From Sphingomonas sp. AR_OL41 (lineage in GTDB: Bacteria > Pseudomonadota > Alphaproteobacteria > Sphingomonadales > Sphingomonadaceae), in the NCBI RefSeq assembly GCF_029911635.1, contig NZ_JARYTI010000010.1, positions 83,648 to 147,647 on the forward strand: 64,000 bases of DNA. The letters are read 5' to 3'. Below the pieces are notes generated by a model. It ran no database searches and was not told where the DNA came from. It saw only the letters and a list, made by a program, of their open reading frames with translations. Within the stretch, counting starts at the first letter, position 1. Each line of letters opens with the position of its first letter. Shown piece by piece: positions 43,578 to 54,883 of this stretch. The translations under genes were made by a program, and so were the position numbers.

Positions 43578-43913
43578 TACGAGTCGCTCGATAGCAAATT
43601 TGCCGCGCTGGCCGATCCGACGCGCCGCGCGATCATCGCCCGGCTGGCGCTGGGCGAGGCAACCGTCGCCGAACTGCGCGCACCGTTCGCGATAAGCCAG
43701 CCGGCCATCTCGAAACACCTCAAGGTACTCGAGAAAGCGGGCCTGATCGATTCCGGTCGCGCGGCGCAATCGCGCCCGCGGCGCCTCAACGTTGCCGCGC
43801 TGCGCGAGACGACTGACTGGATCAGCTATGTCGGCGACCTGTGGTCCGACAGCTTCGATCGCCTCGACGCGTTCCTCGCCGCCAACCCCGAAAGTACGAC
43901 CAAGGAGAGATAA
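43575..43913 (+). CDS. ArsR family transcriptional regulator
   Basis: 112 residues with one winged helix-turn-helix (FAALADPTRRAIIARLALGE; FAISQPAISKHLKVLEKAGLI). It has no CxC or other metal-binding motif, so it belongs to the ArsR-type repressors that pair with SRPBCC/AHSA1 proteins rather than to metal sensors. ATG 43575 is preferred over the TTG at 43569 in the same frame. It overlaps a probable operator and is followed after three bases by the SRPBCC gene, so the two form an autoregulated operon. Confidence 0.9.
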   Translation: MYESLDSKFAALADPTRRAIIARLALGEATVAELRAPFAISQPAISKHLKVLEKAGLIDSGRAAQSRPRRLNVAALRETTDWISYVGDLWSDSFDRLDAFLAANPESTTKER

Positions 43914-43916
43914 ATC

Positions 43917-44429
43917 ATGACCACCGACGCTCCGGCACAGACCGCGACCGAATTCGTCATTTCGCGCCATTTTGCGGCAAGCCGCAATAGGTTGTGGGAA
44001 GCCTGGACCGACCCGTCGCAGATGGCGCAATGGCTTGGCCCCAAGGGCACGACGGGCACGACGCTCGCGGCCGATGTGCGGCCCGGCGGTTTGCTGCACT
44101 GGCGCATGGACGGTGCCGAGGGCAGCATGTGGGGTCGCGCTGTCTATCGCGAGGTGATCGCGCCCGCGCGCCTGGTTTACGTCCAGTCCTTTTCCGATGA
44201 CGCGGGCGCTATCACCCGCGCGCCATTCTTTGACGGCCGCTGGCCGCTCGAGATGTTGACCGTTGTCACGTTCGAACCCGACGCCGATGGCACGCGCGTA
44301 ACCCTCACATGGCGTCCGTTGGACGCCGCTGCCGACGAGCTGGCCAATTTCGTCTCGAACATTCCGTCGATGCACGGCGGCTGGGGCAACAGCTTCGATC
44401 AGCTGGCTGCGCTTATCGATCAGGATTGA
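43917..44429 (+). CDS. SRPBCC / AHSA1 domain protein
   Basis: 170 residues with the START-like hydrophobic-pocket fold. The N-terminal strand and helix VISRHFAASRNRLWEAWTD, the QMAQWLGPKG turn and the C-terminal helix GGWGNSFDQLAALI are typical of AHSA1-type SRPBCC proteins. They probably bind a small hydrophobic ligand; no enzymatic residues are evident. It follows an ArsR regulator with an AAGGAGAG ribosome binding site overlapping the ArsR gene end. A hairpin follows the stop. Confidence 0.88.
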   Translation: MTTDAPAQTATEFVISRHFAASRNRLWEAWTDPSQMAQWLGPKGTTGTTLAADVRPGGLLHWRMDGAEGSMWGRAVYREVIAPARLVYVQSFSDDAGAITRAPFFDGRWPLEMLTVVTFEPDADGTRVTLTWRPLDAAADELANFVSNIPSMHGGWGNSFDQLAALIDQD

Positions 44430-44434
44430 GAAGG

Positions 44435-44464
44435 GTCGGGCGGCGCCTTGACGCGCCGCCCGAC
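44435..44464. terminator. Hairpin between SRPBCC and catalase genes
   Basis: A perfect 12-bp stem (44435-44446 with 44453-44464) with a six-base loop fills the gap between two convergent stop codons. There is no T-run. It is likely a shared terminator. Confidence 0.65.
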
Positions 44465-44471
44465 GCTCGCC

Positions 44472-46544
44472 TCAGGCCAGCGTGCGCAGCGCCGGTTCGC
44501 GCGCATAGAAGCGCTTTGCCGCCGCCGTCACGAAGCTCGCTTCGAGCCCAGTGACGCCGTCGTCCGGCGTCACCCCCGCCTTGTCGAGCAGCGGCTTGGC
44601 GGCATCGCTGGCGCCGATCGCCTTGAGGTGGCCGAAGGCGTTCATCACCCATTCGACCGCCGCGGCTTCCTTGAGCAGCGCGGCGCAACCATCCTCGGAC
44701 AGGATGACCGCAACCGCGTCGAACAGCTGGGACGGCATGCCGGCGAGCTGACCGTCGGCCTTCTGCACATTGCCGTCAGACAGCGTTGCCCCGCCGACCT
44801 TGGGGGCGACCAGCACAGCCTTCGCCTTGGCCTTGGTGATCGCGCTGACGACCGACTTGAGCGCGGCAGCATCGCTGCCATCGGCGATCAACACGCCGAT
44901 CGCGCGACCCTCAATCGTGTCCTTCATGTTCTTGTGGATCGACAGCGCATCGGACGGCGCCATGGCGACTGGCTCGCGCGCGGCCTTGGCCTTTTTGGGC
45001 AGTGCAATGCCGAGCCCGTCTGCGACGCGCTTCGCAAAGGCCTCGTCGACATTGCGCAGGTTGGCGACCATCCGCCCCGGCACCTGATCGAGCTGACCGA
45101 CCTTGGACAGTTCGAATACGAAGGATGAGGCGATATGCGCCTGTTCGCGCTCGGTCTGCGAGGCGAGGAACAGCCGCGCCTGGCTATAATGGTCGGCGAA
45201 CAATTCGCTGCGCACGCGCAGCTTGTCGCCGCTTTCGTCGGAACCGGTGGGCGCCGTGGTGGTGACGAAGCCGCTAGCCGCGCTCTCGCGCGGGCCGCCC
45301 TCCTCGCCATGCGCGGCAAGGCTGTTGGGCTCGTAATTGGCGCGGCCCTTGGGCACCGCCATCTGCATCATGCCGTCGCGCTGAAAATTCATCACCGGGC
45401 AGCGCGGCGCATTGATCGGGATCTGGTGGAAATTGGCCGTGCCGAGCCGCGACTTCTGCGTGTCGAGATAGCTGAACAGCCGCCCCTGCAAAAGCGGATC
45501 ATTGGAGAAGTCGATACCGGGGACGATGTTGCCCGGGCAGAAGGCGGCCTGCTCGGTCTCGGCGAAGAAATTGTCGACGTTGCGGTCGAGCACCATGCGG
45601 CCGATGATCCGCACCGGAATGTCGTCCTCAGGAATCAGCTTGGTCGAATCGAGCACGTCATAGGGCTGTGCATCGGCGAATTTCTGGTCGAAGACCTGGA
45701 TGCCGAGCTCCCATTCGGGGAAGTTGCCGCTGTCGATCGCCTCGAACAGATCGCGCCGGTGATAGTCGTTGTCGGCGGCCTGAAGCTTCAGTGCCTCGTC
45801 CCAGATCGTCGACTGCACGCCGAGTTTGGGCTTCCAGTGGAACTTGACGAAGCTCGCCTTGCCCGCCGCGTTGACGAGCAGGAAGGTGTGGATGCCGAAA
45901 CCTTCCATCATACGCAGCGAGCGCGGCAGGGCGCGGTCCGACATCGCCCAGAATAGCATGTGCGTCGTCTCAGGCGACAGCGAGGCGAAGTCCCAGAAGG
46001 TATCGTGCGCACTGCCGGCCTGGGGATAGCCGGTGTTCGCCTCCATCTTCACGGAATGGATCAAATCGGGGAATTTGATCGCATCCTGGATGAAGAACAC
46101 CGGGATGTTGTTGCCGACCAGATCCCAGTTTCCCTCGCGGGTGTAGAACTTGACCGAGAAGCCGCGCACGTCGCGCGGCGTATCGACCGAGCCCGCCCCG
46201 CCGGCGACGGTCGAGAAACGCGCGAACAGCTCGGTCTTCTCGCCCTTGGTGAACAGCGCCGCCTTGGTCAGGTCGGAAATGTCGTCGGTCGCCTCGAAAT
46301 AACCATGCGCGCCCGAGCCGCGCGCATGGACGATGCGCTCCGGAATACGCTCATGGTCGAAATGGAAGATCTTCTCGCGCAGCACGAAATCCTCGAGCAG
46401 CGTCGGGCCACGCGCGCCGGCTTTCAGGCTGTTCTGGTTGTCGGAAACCGGGATGCCCTGATTCGTGGTGAGCACATCGTCGCCAGCCGTCTGCTGGTGG
46501 GTTTCGCCGCCCTTGCCCGTGACTTGCTTGAGATCCTCGGCCAT
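44472..46544 (-). CDS. Large-subunit monofunctional catalase (KatE/HPII type)
   Basis: 690 residues, the size of large-subunit clade 2 catalases. The haem-catalase core shows the distal histidine region [20 protein letters not shown], the active-site asparagine region ([17 protein letters not shown]) and the proximal tyrosine in [14 protein letters not shown]. The extra C-terminal domain (from about residue 560, [15 protein letters not shown]) is flavodoxin/class I amidotransferase-like, as in HPII. It decomposes hydrogen peroxide. The start at 46544 follows CGGAGAA. It is divergent from the thiolase gene with 180 bp between starts. Confidence 0.96.
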   Translation of the reverse strand: MAEDLKQVTGKGGETHQQTAGDDVLTTNQGIPVSDNQNSLKAGARGPTLLEDFVLREKIFHFDHERIPERIVHARGSGAHGYFEATDDISDLTKAALFTKGEKTELFARFSTVAGGAGSVDTPRDVRGFSVKFYTREGNWDLVGNNIPVFFIQDAIKFPDLIHSVKMEANTGYPQAGSAHDTFWDFASLSPETTHMLFWAMSDRALPRSLRMMEGFGIHTFLLVNAAGKASFVKFHWKPKLGVQSTIWDEALKLQAADNDYHRRDLFEAIDSGNFPEWELGIQVFDQKFADAQPYDVLDSTKLIPEDDIPVRIIGRMVLDRNVDNFFAETEQAAFCPGNIVPGIDFSNDPLLQGRLFSYLDTQKSRLGTANFHQIPINAPRCPVMNFQRDGMMQMAVPKGRANYEPNSLAAHGEEGGPRESAASGFVTTTAPTGSDESGDKLRVRSELFADHYSQARLFLASQTEREQAHIASSFVFELSKVGQLDQVPGRMVANLRNVDEAFAKRVADGLGIALPKKAKAAREPVAMAPSDALSIHKNMKDTIEGRAIGVLIADGSDAAALKSVVSAITKAKAKAVLVAPKVGGATLSDGNVQKADGQLAGMPSQLFDAVAVILSEDGCAALLKEAAAVEWVMNAFGHLKAIGASDAAKPLLDKAGVTPDDGVTGLEASFVTAAAKRFYAREPALRTLA

Positions 46545-46724
46545 GCGCAATTTCTCCGTGCCGCAAATTCGGCGTCGCGGTGCACAACGCGGCTTGGCGT
46601 CGGCGTGTCCGTGCGAGGGAAATTTTAGGCCGCGCGGGCGCGGCGCCCACTGTGCCGCAGCGACCATTTGCCAAGCCGCGTCGGACTTGCGACAACCCCC
46701 GGCAACGAGAGAGGGTGCCGGGCA

Positions 46725-47951
46725 ATGACCTATATCCTGGGCGGGTGGCAGAGCGATTTCGCGCAGGTGTGGAGCCGGCAGGGCATGGACCTGGCCGATG
46801 CCTTTGCCGACGCGGTGAACCACGGCCTTGCGGCGACCGCGCTCGACCCCGCCGAGATCGAGACCGGCCATGTCGGTAATTTCGCCGCCGAACTGTTCGC
46901 CGGGCAGGGCTTGCTCGGCGGCTTCTTCGGCCTGGCCGATCCGGCCTTCGACGGCATGCCGGCGGTGCGCCATGAGGCTGCCTGCGCCTCGGGCAGCGTC
47001 GCGCTGCTCGCAGCAACCGCGGAGATCGAGGCGGGCCGCTACGACCTCGCCTGCGTGATCGGGATCGAGCAGATGCGCAACGTGCCGGGGAAGACCGCTG
47101 CCGAACATCTCGGCGCGGCAGTTTGGCATGGTCATGAATATGCCGATGCGGCGTTCGTCTGGCCCACTGCCTTCTCCGATCTCGCCGAGGAATATGACCA
47201 GCGTTTCGGCCTCAGCTACGAGCATCTGATGCGCATTTCCGAGATCAATTTCGGCAATGCGCGCCGCAACCCCAACGCGCAGACGCGCGGCCATCGCTTC
47301 ACGCCCGAGAGTTTTACTGCCGATGATGATGCCAACCCGGTGGTTGCGGGCCGCACGCGCAAGATGGATTGCGGGCAGGTCACCGATGGCACCGCGGTGG
47401 TGTTCCTCGCCTCCCCCCGCCGCGCGAAGGCATATGCCGACAGGCGCGGCATCCCGGTCGAGCGGCTCGCGCGGATCGGCGGCTGGGGGCATCGCAACGC
47501 ACCCTTGCCCTATGCGAGCAAGGTCGCGAGCAGCGCTGGCGGACCCTATGTCTTTCCGCAGGTGCGCCGCGCGATCGACGATGCGCGCCGCCGCGCCGGG
47601 GTGGCGGACATCGCCCAGCTCGACGCGGTCGAAACGCATGACTGCTTCACCGCGACCGAATATATGGCGATCGACCATCTCGGGCTGACTCCGCCGGGCC
47701 AGTCATGGCAGGCGATCGAGGACGGCTCGATCGAACAGGGCGGCCGGTTGCCGATCAATCCCTCGGGCGGATTGATCGGCGCGGGGCACCCGGTCGGCGC
47801 GACCGGCGTGCGCATGTTGCTCGACGGCTACAAGCAGGTGACCGATCAGGCCGGCGACTATCAGGTCGAGGGTGCCGAGCGGGTCCAGACGCTCAACATC
47901 GGCGGATCGACCACCACGACGGTCAGCTTCATCGTCGAGCGCGCCGCATGA
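46725..47951 (+). CDS. Thiolase family protein (acetyl-CoA acetyltransferase-like)
   Basis: 408 residues. The thiolase fold has the nucleophilic cysteine in [21 protein letters not shown] in place of the usual NEAF region, and [17 protein letters not shown] near the C-terminus. The HDCFT sequence places it with the SCP2/SCP-x-like thiolases rather than classical acetoacetyl-CoA thiolase, so a branched or bulky acyl-CoA substrate is plausible. ATG 46725 is preferred over the frame start at 46668. It is translationally coupled (ATGA) to the following membrane protein gene. Confidence 0.88.
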   Translation: MTYILGGWQSDFAQVWSRQGMDLADAFADAVNHGLAATALDPAEIETGHVGNFAAELFAGQGLLGGFFGLADPAFDGMPAVRHEAACASGSVALLAATAEIEAGRYDLACVIGIEQMRNVPGKTAAEHLGAAVWHGHEYADAAFVWPTAFSDLAEEYDQRFGLSYEHLMRISEINFGNARRNPNAQTRGHRFTPESFTADDDANPVVAGRTRKMDCGQVTDGTAVVFLASPRRAKAYADRRGIPVERLARIGGWGHRNAPLPYASKVASSAGGPYVFPQVRRAIDDARRRAGVADIAQLDAVETHDCFTATEYMAIDHLGLTPPGQSWQAIEDGSIEQGGRLPINPSGGLIGAGHPVGATGVRMLLDGYKQVTDQAGDYQVEGAERVQTLNIGGSTTTTVSFIVERAA

Positions 47952-48742
47952 ATGGGGTGATGGTGCTGGCGACCAATGCGGCGGTGCTGGTCGCACTGTT
48001 CATCGCGATGTGGTTGCTGTGCCTCAAGACGCGCGACGTGACGCCGGTCGACAGCCTGTGGGCGCTCGGCATGGTCGTAATGGCGGCATCCAGCTCCGCG
48101 CAGACCGGCGGCGATCCGACGCGCAAGGCATTGCTGCTCGGGCTTTGCGCGCTGTGGGGCGTGCGGCTGGGCGGCTATCTGCTGTGGCGCTGGCGCGATC
48201 ATGGACCGGACCGGCGTTACCAGACGATGTTCGCCCGGGCGAAGGAGGCGAAGGGCTGGGATTTCGCGACGGCCTCGCTGCTGCTGGTGTTCGCGATCCA
48301 GGCGCCGCTGCTGTTCATCGTCTGCCTGCCGGTGCAACTCGGCCAGATCGATGCGGCGCCGGCGCTCGGCGCCGTCGGCTGGGCCGGGGCGGCGCTGGCG
48401 CTGATCGGTATCGCGTTCGAAAGCATCGGCGATGCGCAGCTGGTTCGCTTTCGCCGCGACCCGGCCAATGCGGGCCAGGTGATGGATCGCGGCCTGTGGC
48501 GCTACACGCGCCACCCCAATTATTTCGGCGACGCCTGTACCTGGTGGGGGCTATATCTGATCGCCGCCGAGACACGCATCGGCCTGCTCGCACTGCCGGG
48601 TCCGCTCCTGCTGACCTGGACGCTGATGAAATGGTCCGGCGCGCCGACGATCGAGGGGCGACTCAAGCGCAAGAAGCCGGGTTATGACGACTATATGCGG
48701 CGCACCAGCGGGTTTGTGCCTTGGTGGCCCAAGGCGCTTTGA
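47948..48742 (+). CDS. DUF1295 (steroid 5-alpha-reductase-like) membrane protein
   Basis: 264 residues with about six membrane segments. The C-terminal signature GLWRYTRHPNYFGDACTWWGLYL is that of the DUF1295/ICMT/steroid reductase-like group, which binds NADPH or an isoprenoid-like cofactor. DVTPVDSLWALG near the N-terminus is also typical. The function is not established. Coupling to an SCP2-like thiolase (four-base overlap) suggests lipid or isoprenoid metabolism, though this is only an inference. It ends 26 bp from the carotenoid oxygenase stop, convergently. Confidence 0.85.
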   Translation: MNGVMVLATNAAVLVALFIAMWLLCLKTRDVTPVDSLWALGMVVMAASSSAQTGGDPTRKALLLGLCALWGVRLGGYLLWRWRDHGPDRRYQTMFARAKEAKGWDFATASLLLVFAIQAPLLFIVCLPVQLGQIDAAPALGAVGWAGAALALIGIAFESIGDAQLVRFRRDPANAGQVMDRGLWRYTRHPNYFGDACTWWGLYLIAAETRIGLLALPGPLLLTWTLMKWSGAPTIEGRLKRKKPGYDDYMRRTSGFVPWWPKAL

Positions 48743-48767
48743 TTTGCTGATCTGAAGCCAAGCGGGC

Positions 48768-50231
48768 TCAGCTCGCTCCCAACGCCGCACGCTCTACCCA
48801 GTGCGAATGTGTTCCGCTGCAGATCTTGTGCGGCAGTGCGATGCGGCACACCGGGCCGGCGGCGAAGTTCTTGCAGTCGATCAACACGCACTCGCTGGTG
48901 CCCTGCAGTTCGTCGATGATGAAGCTGACGAGATAGCCGTCATCCTCGTCGACCGCGCCGACGCGCGGCGCGAAGGGTGCTTCGCTGGCATAGCGGCCTT
49001 CGGGCAGCATCACTTCCCAGGATTCGCCCGTGTCGAGATCGTGCTTGACGAACCCGTTGAACAGGAACCAGCCGGGCTTGGCCGTGGTCGAATAGACGTA
49101 GTGGTGCTTGTGGCCCGCGACGCGCTGGTTGATCATGCCGAATTCGAGGATGCGGTCGTCGAGCCGCTCCTCGCGCGTCGTGCCGTCACTCAGGTTGAAG
49201 CGCCAGCGGTGCAGCTTGGGGCGGAAGCTGTGCTCGTCGACATAGGCCATCAAATGGCCATAGCCGTCGGGATTTTCGAGCGGCGCCGGCGTGGGGTTTT
49301 CCTGGAAATAACCGTCCATCACCACCTCGTCGCCTTCCTCATAGGCGTTGAGGAAGTGCAGGACATAGGTCGGTGCCGCCTCGAACCAGCGGATTTCCTC
49401 CGGCCCGCCATGTCGGGGGATCAGCGCGAAACGCGCCGGCACGCCCTCGTGCAACCGCGCGGCATGGATGTCGCGCTTGAGCAGCTCGGCATCCCAGAAG
49501 ACCGGCAGGTCGTTGACGATCGACCAATGCTCGCTGAACGTCATGTCGTGCGGCAGGCGCGGCCCGGGCAGCGGCACCGGGATGTAATGGGTCAGCGTGC
49601 CGCTGCGATCGACCACGCCATAATGCATATAGGGCGCGTGCTTGGCATAGTTGAAAAACAGCAGCTCGCCGGTGCGCTCATCGACCTTGGGGTGCGCCGA
49701 AATGCCGTCGAGCGGCACCCACGGCGCCAGGCCGAGCGGCTCGAGCGTCGTCGGATCTAGCATGTAGCCTTCGCCACATTGATAGAAGGTCGAGATCGCC
49801 TTGCCGGCATGGACGATGATGTCGGTGCTCGACGAATCCTTGAGGCTGCCATGCGCGCCGAACCCCGGGCGCTTCGACGTGCCGGGACGATCAGCCAGCC
49901 CACCCCATAAGGATTCGCCCGCTTCCTGCTCGGCCTGGAAGCATCGCGTCCGCACCCAGCGATTGCGGTAGGAGGCAGTGCCGCCGCGAAAGTCGATCTG
50001 GTGGATCATGCCGTCGCCGTCGAACGGGTGATAGCGGCCAAGCGGCTGGTGCAGCTGGTTTTCGGTGTTGCGCAGATAGATGCCATCGATGTCGTCGGGG
50101 ATCTTTCCCTCGATCACCGCGAGCTCGGTCGCGGTGACCTCCTCGTGGAGCGGCGTCCAGGCACCGTTGAGATAGGGGTGGTTGCTGGGGCGTAGCGACG
50201 AGACGACGGGGGGAAGACGGTCGATCTGCAC
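48768..50231 (-). CDS. Carotenoid cleavage / lignostilbene dioxygenase family protein
   Basis: 487 residues, a seven-bladed propeller that binds one Fe(II) through four histidines. Candidates are the histidines in DGISAHPKVD, LPHDMTFSEHW, TYVLHFLNAYEEGD and SGTHSHWVERA. The enzyme splits a double bond of a carotenoid, stilbene or phenylpropene with O2. In sphingomonads the best-known members are lignostilbene dioxygenases, so a stilbene substrate is as likely as a carotenoid. It starts 33 bp after the cbbY stop on the same strand and could be the last gene of the cbb operon. The link to CO2 fixation is unexplained. Confidence 0.9.
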   Translation of the reverse strand: MQIDRLPPVVSSLRPSNHPYLNGAWTPLHEEVTATELAVIEGKIPDDIDGIYLRNTENQLHQPLGRYHPFDGDGMIHQIDFRGGTASYRNRWVRTRCFQAEQEAGESLWGGLADRPGTSKRPGFGAHGSLKDSSSTDIIVHAGKAISTFYQCGEGYMLDPTTLEPLGLAPWVPLDGISAHPKVDERTGELLFFNYAKHAPYMHYGVVDRSGTLTHYIPVPLPGPRLPHDMTFSEHWSIVNDLPVFWDAELLKRDIHAARLHEGVPARFALIPRHGGPEEIRWFEAAPTYVLHFLNAYEEGDEVVMDGYFQENPTPAPLENPDGYGHLMAYVDEHSFRPKLHRWRFNLSDGTTREERLDDRILEFGMINQRVAGHKHHYVYSTTAKPGWFLFNGFVKHDLDTGESWEVMLPEGRYASEAPFAPRVGAVDEDDGYLVSFIIDELQGTSECVLIDCKNFAAGPVCRIALPHKICSGTHSHWVERAALGAS

Positions 50232-50264
50232 ATTTACTCTCCCGAGGCGGCTTTTGCGGGGAGA

Positions 50265-50990
50265 TTAGGACGACATGCGCGAAACCGCCATGCCCCGCGA
50301 CACCGCGGCGAGATCGCGTACGGTGTCGAGGGTCACGCCATCATCGAGGTCGCGCCGCACCAGCGCCGCGCCCTTAAAATCTTCATGGTGGGTATAGTGC
50401 GACGGCGTCACCAGCGTCGCGAGGCCGGCACCGCGTGCGGCGTCGAGCCCGTTGCGCGAATCCTCGATCGCGACGCATGCCGATGCCGGGAGCCCCAAGT
50501 CGACCAGCGCCAGTTCATAGGCCTCGGGATCGGGCTTCTTCACCGCGACCATCTCACCCGTCACGATTGCCGCGAACAATACTGCCGCGCCGCGACCGAT
50601 GACATGGTCGAGCAAAACGGTGAGATTGCTGGCGCTCGTCGTCGTCGCGATCGCCAGCGCGATGTCGTGCCGATGCGCATCGTCGATCAGCCGCCTTACG
50701 CCGGGTCGCGCGACCACCGCGCCCTCGGCGACGAGGTCGGCATAGAGCGCGTTCTTGCGCGCATGCAGCGCGGCGACCAGTGCGGGGTCGGGCGCCATCC
50801 CCTGCTCGTCGAGATAGCGCGCGATGCGCTCCTTGCCGCCGGTCGTCGTCAGCAGCGCACGATAATCGTCCTGCGACCATGACCATGGCTTGCCCGCCTC
50901 GGCAAAGGCGCGGTTGAACGCGGTGCGGTGCGCCTCCTCGGTTTCCGCCAGCGTCCCGTCGACGTCGAAGATGATCGCGCGAAGCGTCAC
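50265..50990 (-). CDS. cbbY: HAD phosphatase CbbY (xylulose-1,5-bisphosphate phosphatase type)
   Basis: 241 residues, HAD superfamily with an alpha-helical cap. Motif I is FDVDGTLAETEE (nucleophile and acid aspartates), motif II lies in ATTTSASN, and motifs III and IV are VKKPDPEAYELAL and IEDSRNGLDAA. CbbY of red-type RuBisCO organisms destroys xylulose-1,5-bisphosphate, an inhibitory misfire product of RuBisCO. The position three bases after cbbX in a cbb operon supports that role over a general sugar phosphatase. Confidence 0.92.
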   Translation of the reverse strand: MTLRAIIFDVDGTLAETEEAHRTAFNRAFAEAGKPWSWSQDDYRALLTTTGGKERIARYLDEQGMAPDPALVAALHARKNALYADLVAEGAVVARPGVRRLIDDAHRHDIALAIATTTSASNLTVLLDHVIGRGAAVLFAAIVTGEMVAVKKPDPEAYELALVDLGLPASACVAIEDSRNGLDAARGAGLATLVTPSHYTHHEDFKGAALVRRDLDDGVTLDTVRDLAAVSRGMAVSRMSS

Positions 50991-50993
50991 GCG

Positions 50994-51878
50994 CTATGCC
51001 GCCACCTCGGCCTGCGCGAAGACGCGGCTGGCGCGGATATCCTCGGGCTCGATCGTCGAAAGCTGCTCGGTCGTCACCGGTGCGGCGGCGTCGAACAGTC
51101 GCGTCGCCTGGCGCAGCCGCGCGCGATCGAGCGCGTTGCGGATCGAGCGGGCATTGGCGAAATGCGGCTGGGCGCGGCGCAACGCGACATAGTCGCCAAG
51201 CGTCGCGCGCGCCGCCGCCGACAGGTTATAGCCCTGGGCGGCCAGCAGATTGTCGGCAATCGCCACCAACTCGTCATCGCCATAATCGGGGAAATCGATA
51301 TGGTGCGCGATGCGGCTGCGAAAGCCGGGGTTGGACATGAAAAAGGTGTCCATCCTCGCGGCATAACCGGCGAGGATCACGACCAGATCGTCGCGCTGGT
51401 TCTCCATCACCTGGAGCAGGATCTCGATCGCCTCCTGGCCATAGTCGCGCTCATTTTCGGGGCGATAGAGATAATAGGCCTCGTCGATGAACAGTACGCC
51501 GCCCATCGCCTTCTTCAGCACGTCCTTGGTCTTGGGCGCGGTGTGGCCGATATATTGCCCGACCAGATCGTCACGCGTCACCGAGACCAGATGGCCCTTC
51601 CGCACATAGCCGAGCTTGTGGAGGATGCCGGCCATGCGCAGCGCGACGGTGGTCTTGCCGGTACCGGGGTTGCCGGTGAAACTCATGTGGAGCGTGGGCG
51701 GCTGGCTGACCAGCCCGAGCCGCTGGCGCACGCGATCGACCAGCAGCAACGCCGCGATCTCGCGGATGCGCTGCTTGACCGGCGCGAGGCCGATCAGTTC
51801 GCGGCCGAGCTGGTCGAGATCCTCGGCCAGCCCGGACTCGGCAAACTCCCGCTGCAGGTCGATCGCGGTGTCGGTCAC
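50994..51878 (-). CDS. cbbX: Red-type RuBisCO activase CbbX
   Basis: 294 residues, an AAA+ ATPase that removes inhibitory sugar phosphates from red-type RuBisCO by pulling on the C-terminus of the large subunit; it is activated by RuBP. Walker A is GNPGTGKTT, Walker B is [11 protein letters not shown], and the pore-loop region is near [11 protein letters not shown]. The second AAA region is [15 protein letters not shown]. The start is a GTG placed directly after the cbbS stop codon, so translation is coupled. Its presence with a form IC/ID large subunit is exactly what the enzyme needs. Confidence 0.96.
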   Translation of the reverse strand: MTDTAIDLQREFAESGLAEDLDQLGRELIGLAPVKQRIREIAALLLVDRVRQRLGLVSQPPTLHMSFTGNPGTGKTTVALRMAGILHKLGYVRKGHLVSVTRDDLVGQYIGHTAPKTKDVLKKAMGGVLFIDEAYYLYRPENERDYGQEAIEILLQVMENQRDDLVVILAGYAARMDTFFMSNPGFRSRIAHHIDFPDYGDDELVAIADNLLAAQGYNLSAAARATLGDYVALRRAQPHFANARSIRNALDRARLRQATRLFDAAAPVTTEQLSTIEPEDIRASRVFAQAEVAA

Positions 51879-52304
51879 CTAGGCACCGTAACGCTGGCCT
51901 TCGGGCCGCGCCGCGGCGTAACCGCGCGTCGTGTAGGCCACGCGCCGGCCGGCCTGTTCCTGGCGTTCGAGCGCAAAGCCCGGTTCCTCGGCCGGCCGGT
52001 CGGTGATGAACGACAGCCGCAGCGACTCCCAGCCGTGGCTCGCATCGAACGCCGAGAGACGGATATAATGCGTGCCGCCATGCGCCTTGCGGCACGCCGC
52101 CAGCTCCAGCATCACGCCGGCCGCGTCGGGCACGTCGAACATCGGGATGCCCCACATCTCCCAATAGGTGTTCCGGGGGTGCGGGTCGTCGCTATATTCG
52201 ATGTTCACCGCCCAACCATGGTCGAGGCAATATTGCACCTGGGCGACGATCTGCTCGTCGGTGAAGTCGGGCAGGAACGAGAAGGTGCCCTGGGTAATAC
52301 GCAT
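51879..52304 (-). CDS. cbbS: RuBisCO small subunit, red type
   Basis: 141 residues. It begins [19 protein letters not shown] and contains [13 protein letters not shown], the small-subunit core. It is longer than green-type small subunits at the C-terminus: the extra stretch after [12 protein letters not shown] is the beta-hairpin extension that red-type subunits use to stabilise the L8S8 complex. The gene starts 11 bp after cbbL. The larger open frame to 53129 is only the antisense-like continuation within cbbL and was not used. Confidence 0.95.
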   Translation of the reverse strand: MRITQGTFSFLPDFTDEQIVAQVQYCLDHGWAVNIEYSDDPHPRNTYWEMWGIPMFDVPDAAGVMLELAACRKAHGGTHYIRLSAFDASHGWESLRLSFITDRPAEEPGFALERQEQAGRRVAYTTRGYAAARPEGQRYGA

Positions 52305-52315
52305 GACGGTGCTCC

Positions 52316-53782
<1,467 letters not shown>

Positions 53783-54865
53783 TCAAGCGGCGGCGTGGGC
53801 GATGGTGCGGTGCGAATCGAGTGACCCGGCGGCGTAGCGGCGCGCCATGTCGGCCATCGGCACGACCTTGATCTTGCCGGCCTGGCCGGCGGTGCCGAAC
53901 GCCTCGAAGCGCGCGCGGCAGATCGAGGCCATCGCGTCCATCGAGGGTTTCAGGAACTTGCGCGGATCGAACTCGGCGGGCTGGGTATGCGCGATGCGGC
54001 GGAATTCGGCCGCCGCGACGAGTCGCAGATCGGTGTCGATATTGACCTTGCGCACACCCATCCTGATGCCGCGCACGATCTCGTCGACCGGCACGCCATA
54101 AGTCTCGCGCATTTCGCCGCCATGGGCGTTGAAGATTTCCTGCCATTCCTCGGGCACCGAGGACGAGCCGTGCATCACGATATGCGTGTTGGGCAGCCGG
54201 GCATGGATGCGCTCGATCACGTCCATGGCGAGGATGTCGCCGGTCGGCTTGCGGCTGAACTTGTAGGCGCCGTGGCTGGTGCCGAGCGCGACGGCGAGCG
54301 CATCGACCTGCGTTTCGGCGACGAAGCGCGCGGCCTCGTCCGGATCGGTCAGCAGCATGGCGTGATCGAGTGCGCCTTCGAAGCCATGCCCGTCCTCGGC
54401 CTCGCCCTTGCCGGTTTCGAGGCTGCCGAGACAGCCCAGTTCACCCTCGACCGAGGCCCCGACCATATGCGCCAGCCGCGATACCTCGGCGGTGATCGCG
54501 ACATTATAGTCGTAATCGGCGGGGGTCCTGGCGTCTTCCTTAAGCGACCCGTCCATCATCACGCTGGTGAAGCCGTGCTGGATCGCGGTCATGCAGGTCG
54601 CGACATTGTTGCCATGATCCTGATGGATAACGATCGGGATCTGCGGGAACATCTGCTCCAGCGCTTCCATCATCTTGGCCAGCATGATGTCGCCGGCATA
54701 AGAGCGCGCGCCGCGGCTCGCCTGCAGAATGACCGGCGCGTCGCACGCCGCCGCCGCCTGGCAGATCGCCAGCCCCTGCTCCATATTGTTGATGTTGAAC
54801 GCCGGCACGCCATAACCCTGTTCGGCGGCGTGATCGAGCAACTGGCGCAGCGTGATGCGGGCCAT
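53783..54865 (-). CDS. cbbA: Fructose-bisphosphate aldolase class II, Calvin-cycle type
   Basis: 360 residues. The zinc-dependent aldolase condenses dihydroxyacetone phosphate with glyceraldehyde-3-phosphate or erythrose-4-phosphate, giving FBP or SBP for the cycle. Metal ligands are in [27 protein letters not shown] and [11 protein letters not shown]; phosphate binding is in [11 protein letters not shown]. The start [20 protein letters not shown] is typical of the cbbA subgroup. It sits between cbbP and cbbL with gaps of 18 and 12 bp. Confidence 0.96.
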   Translation of the reverse strand: MARITLRQLLDHAAEQGYGVPAFNINNMEQGLAICQAAAACDAPVILQASRGARSYAGDIMLAKMMEALEQMFPQIPIVIHQDHGNNVATCMTAIQHGFTSVMMDGSLKEDARTPADYDYNVAITAEVSRLAHMVGASVEGELGCLGSLETGKGEAEDGHGFEGALDHAMLLTDPDEAARFVAETQVDALAVALGTSHGAYKFSRKPTGDILAMDVIERIHARLPNTHIVMHGSSSVPEEWQEIFNAHGGEMRETYGVPVDEIVRGIRMGVRKVNIDTDLRLVAAAEFRRIAHTQPAEFDPRKFLKPSMDAMASICRARFEAFGTAGQAGKIKVVPMADMARRYAAGSLDSHRTIAHAAA

Positions 54866-54883
54866 CGGGTCAGTCCTCCATCA

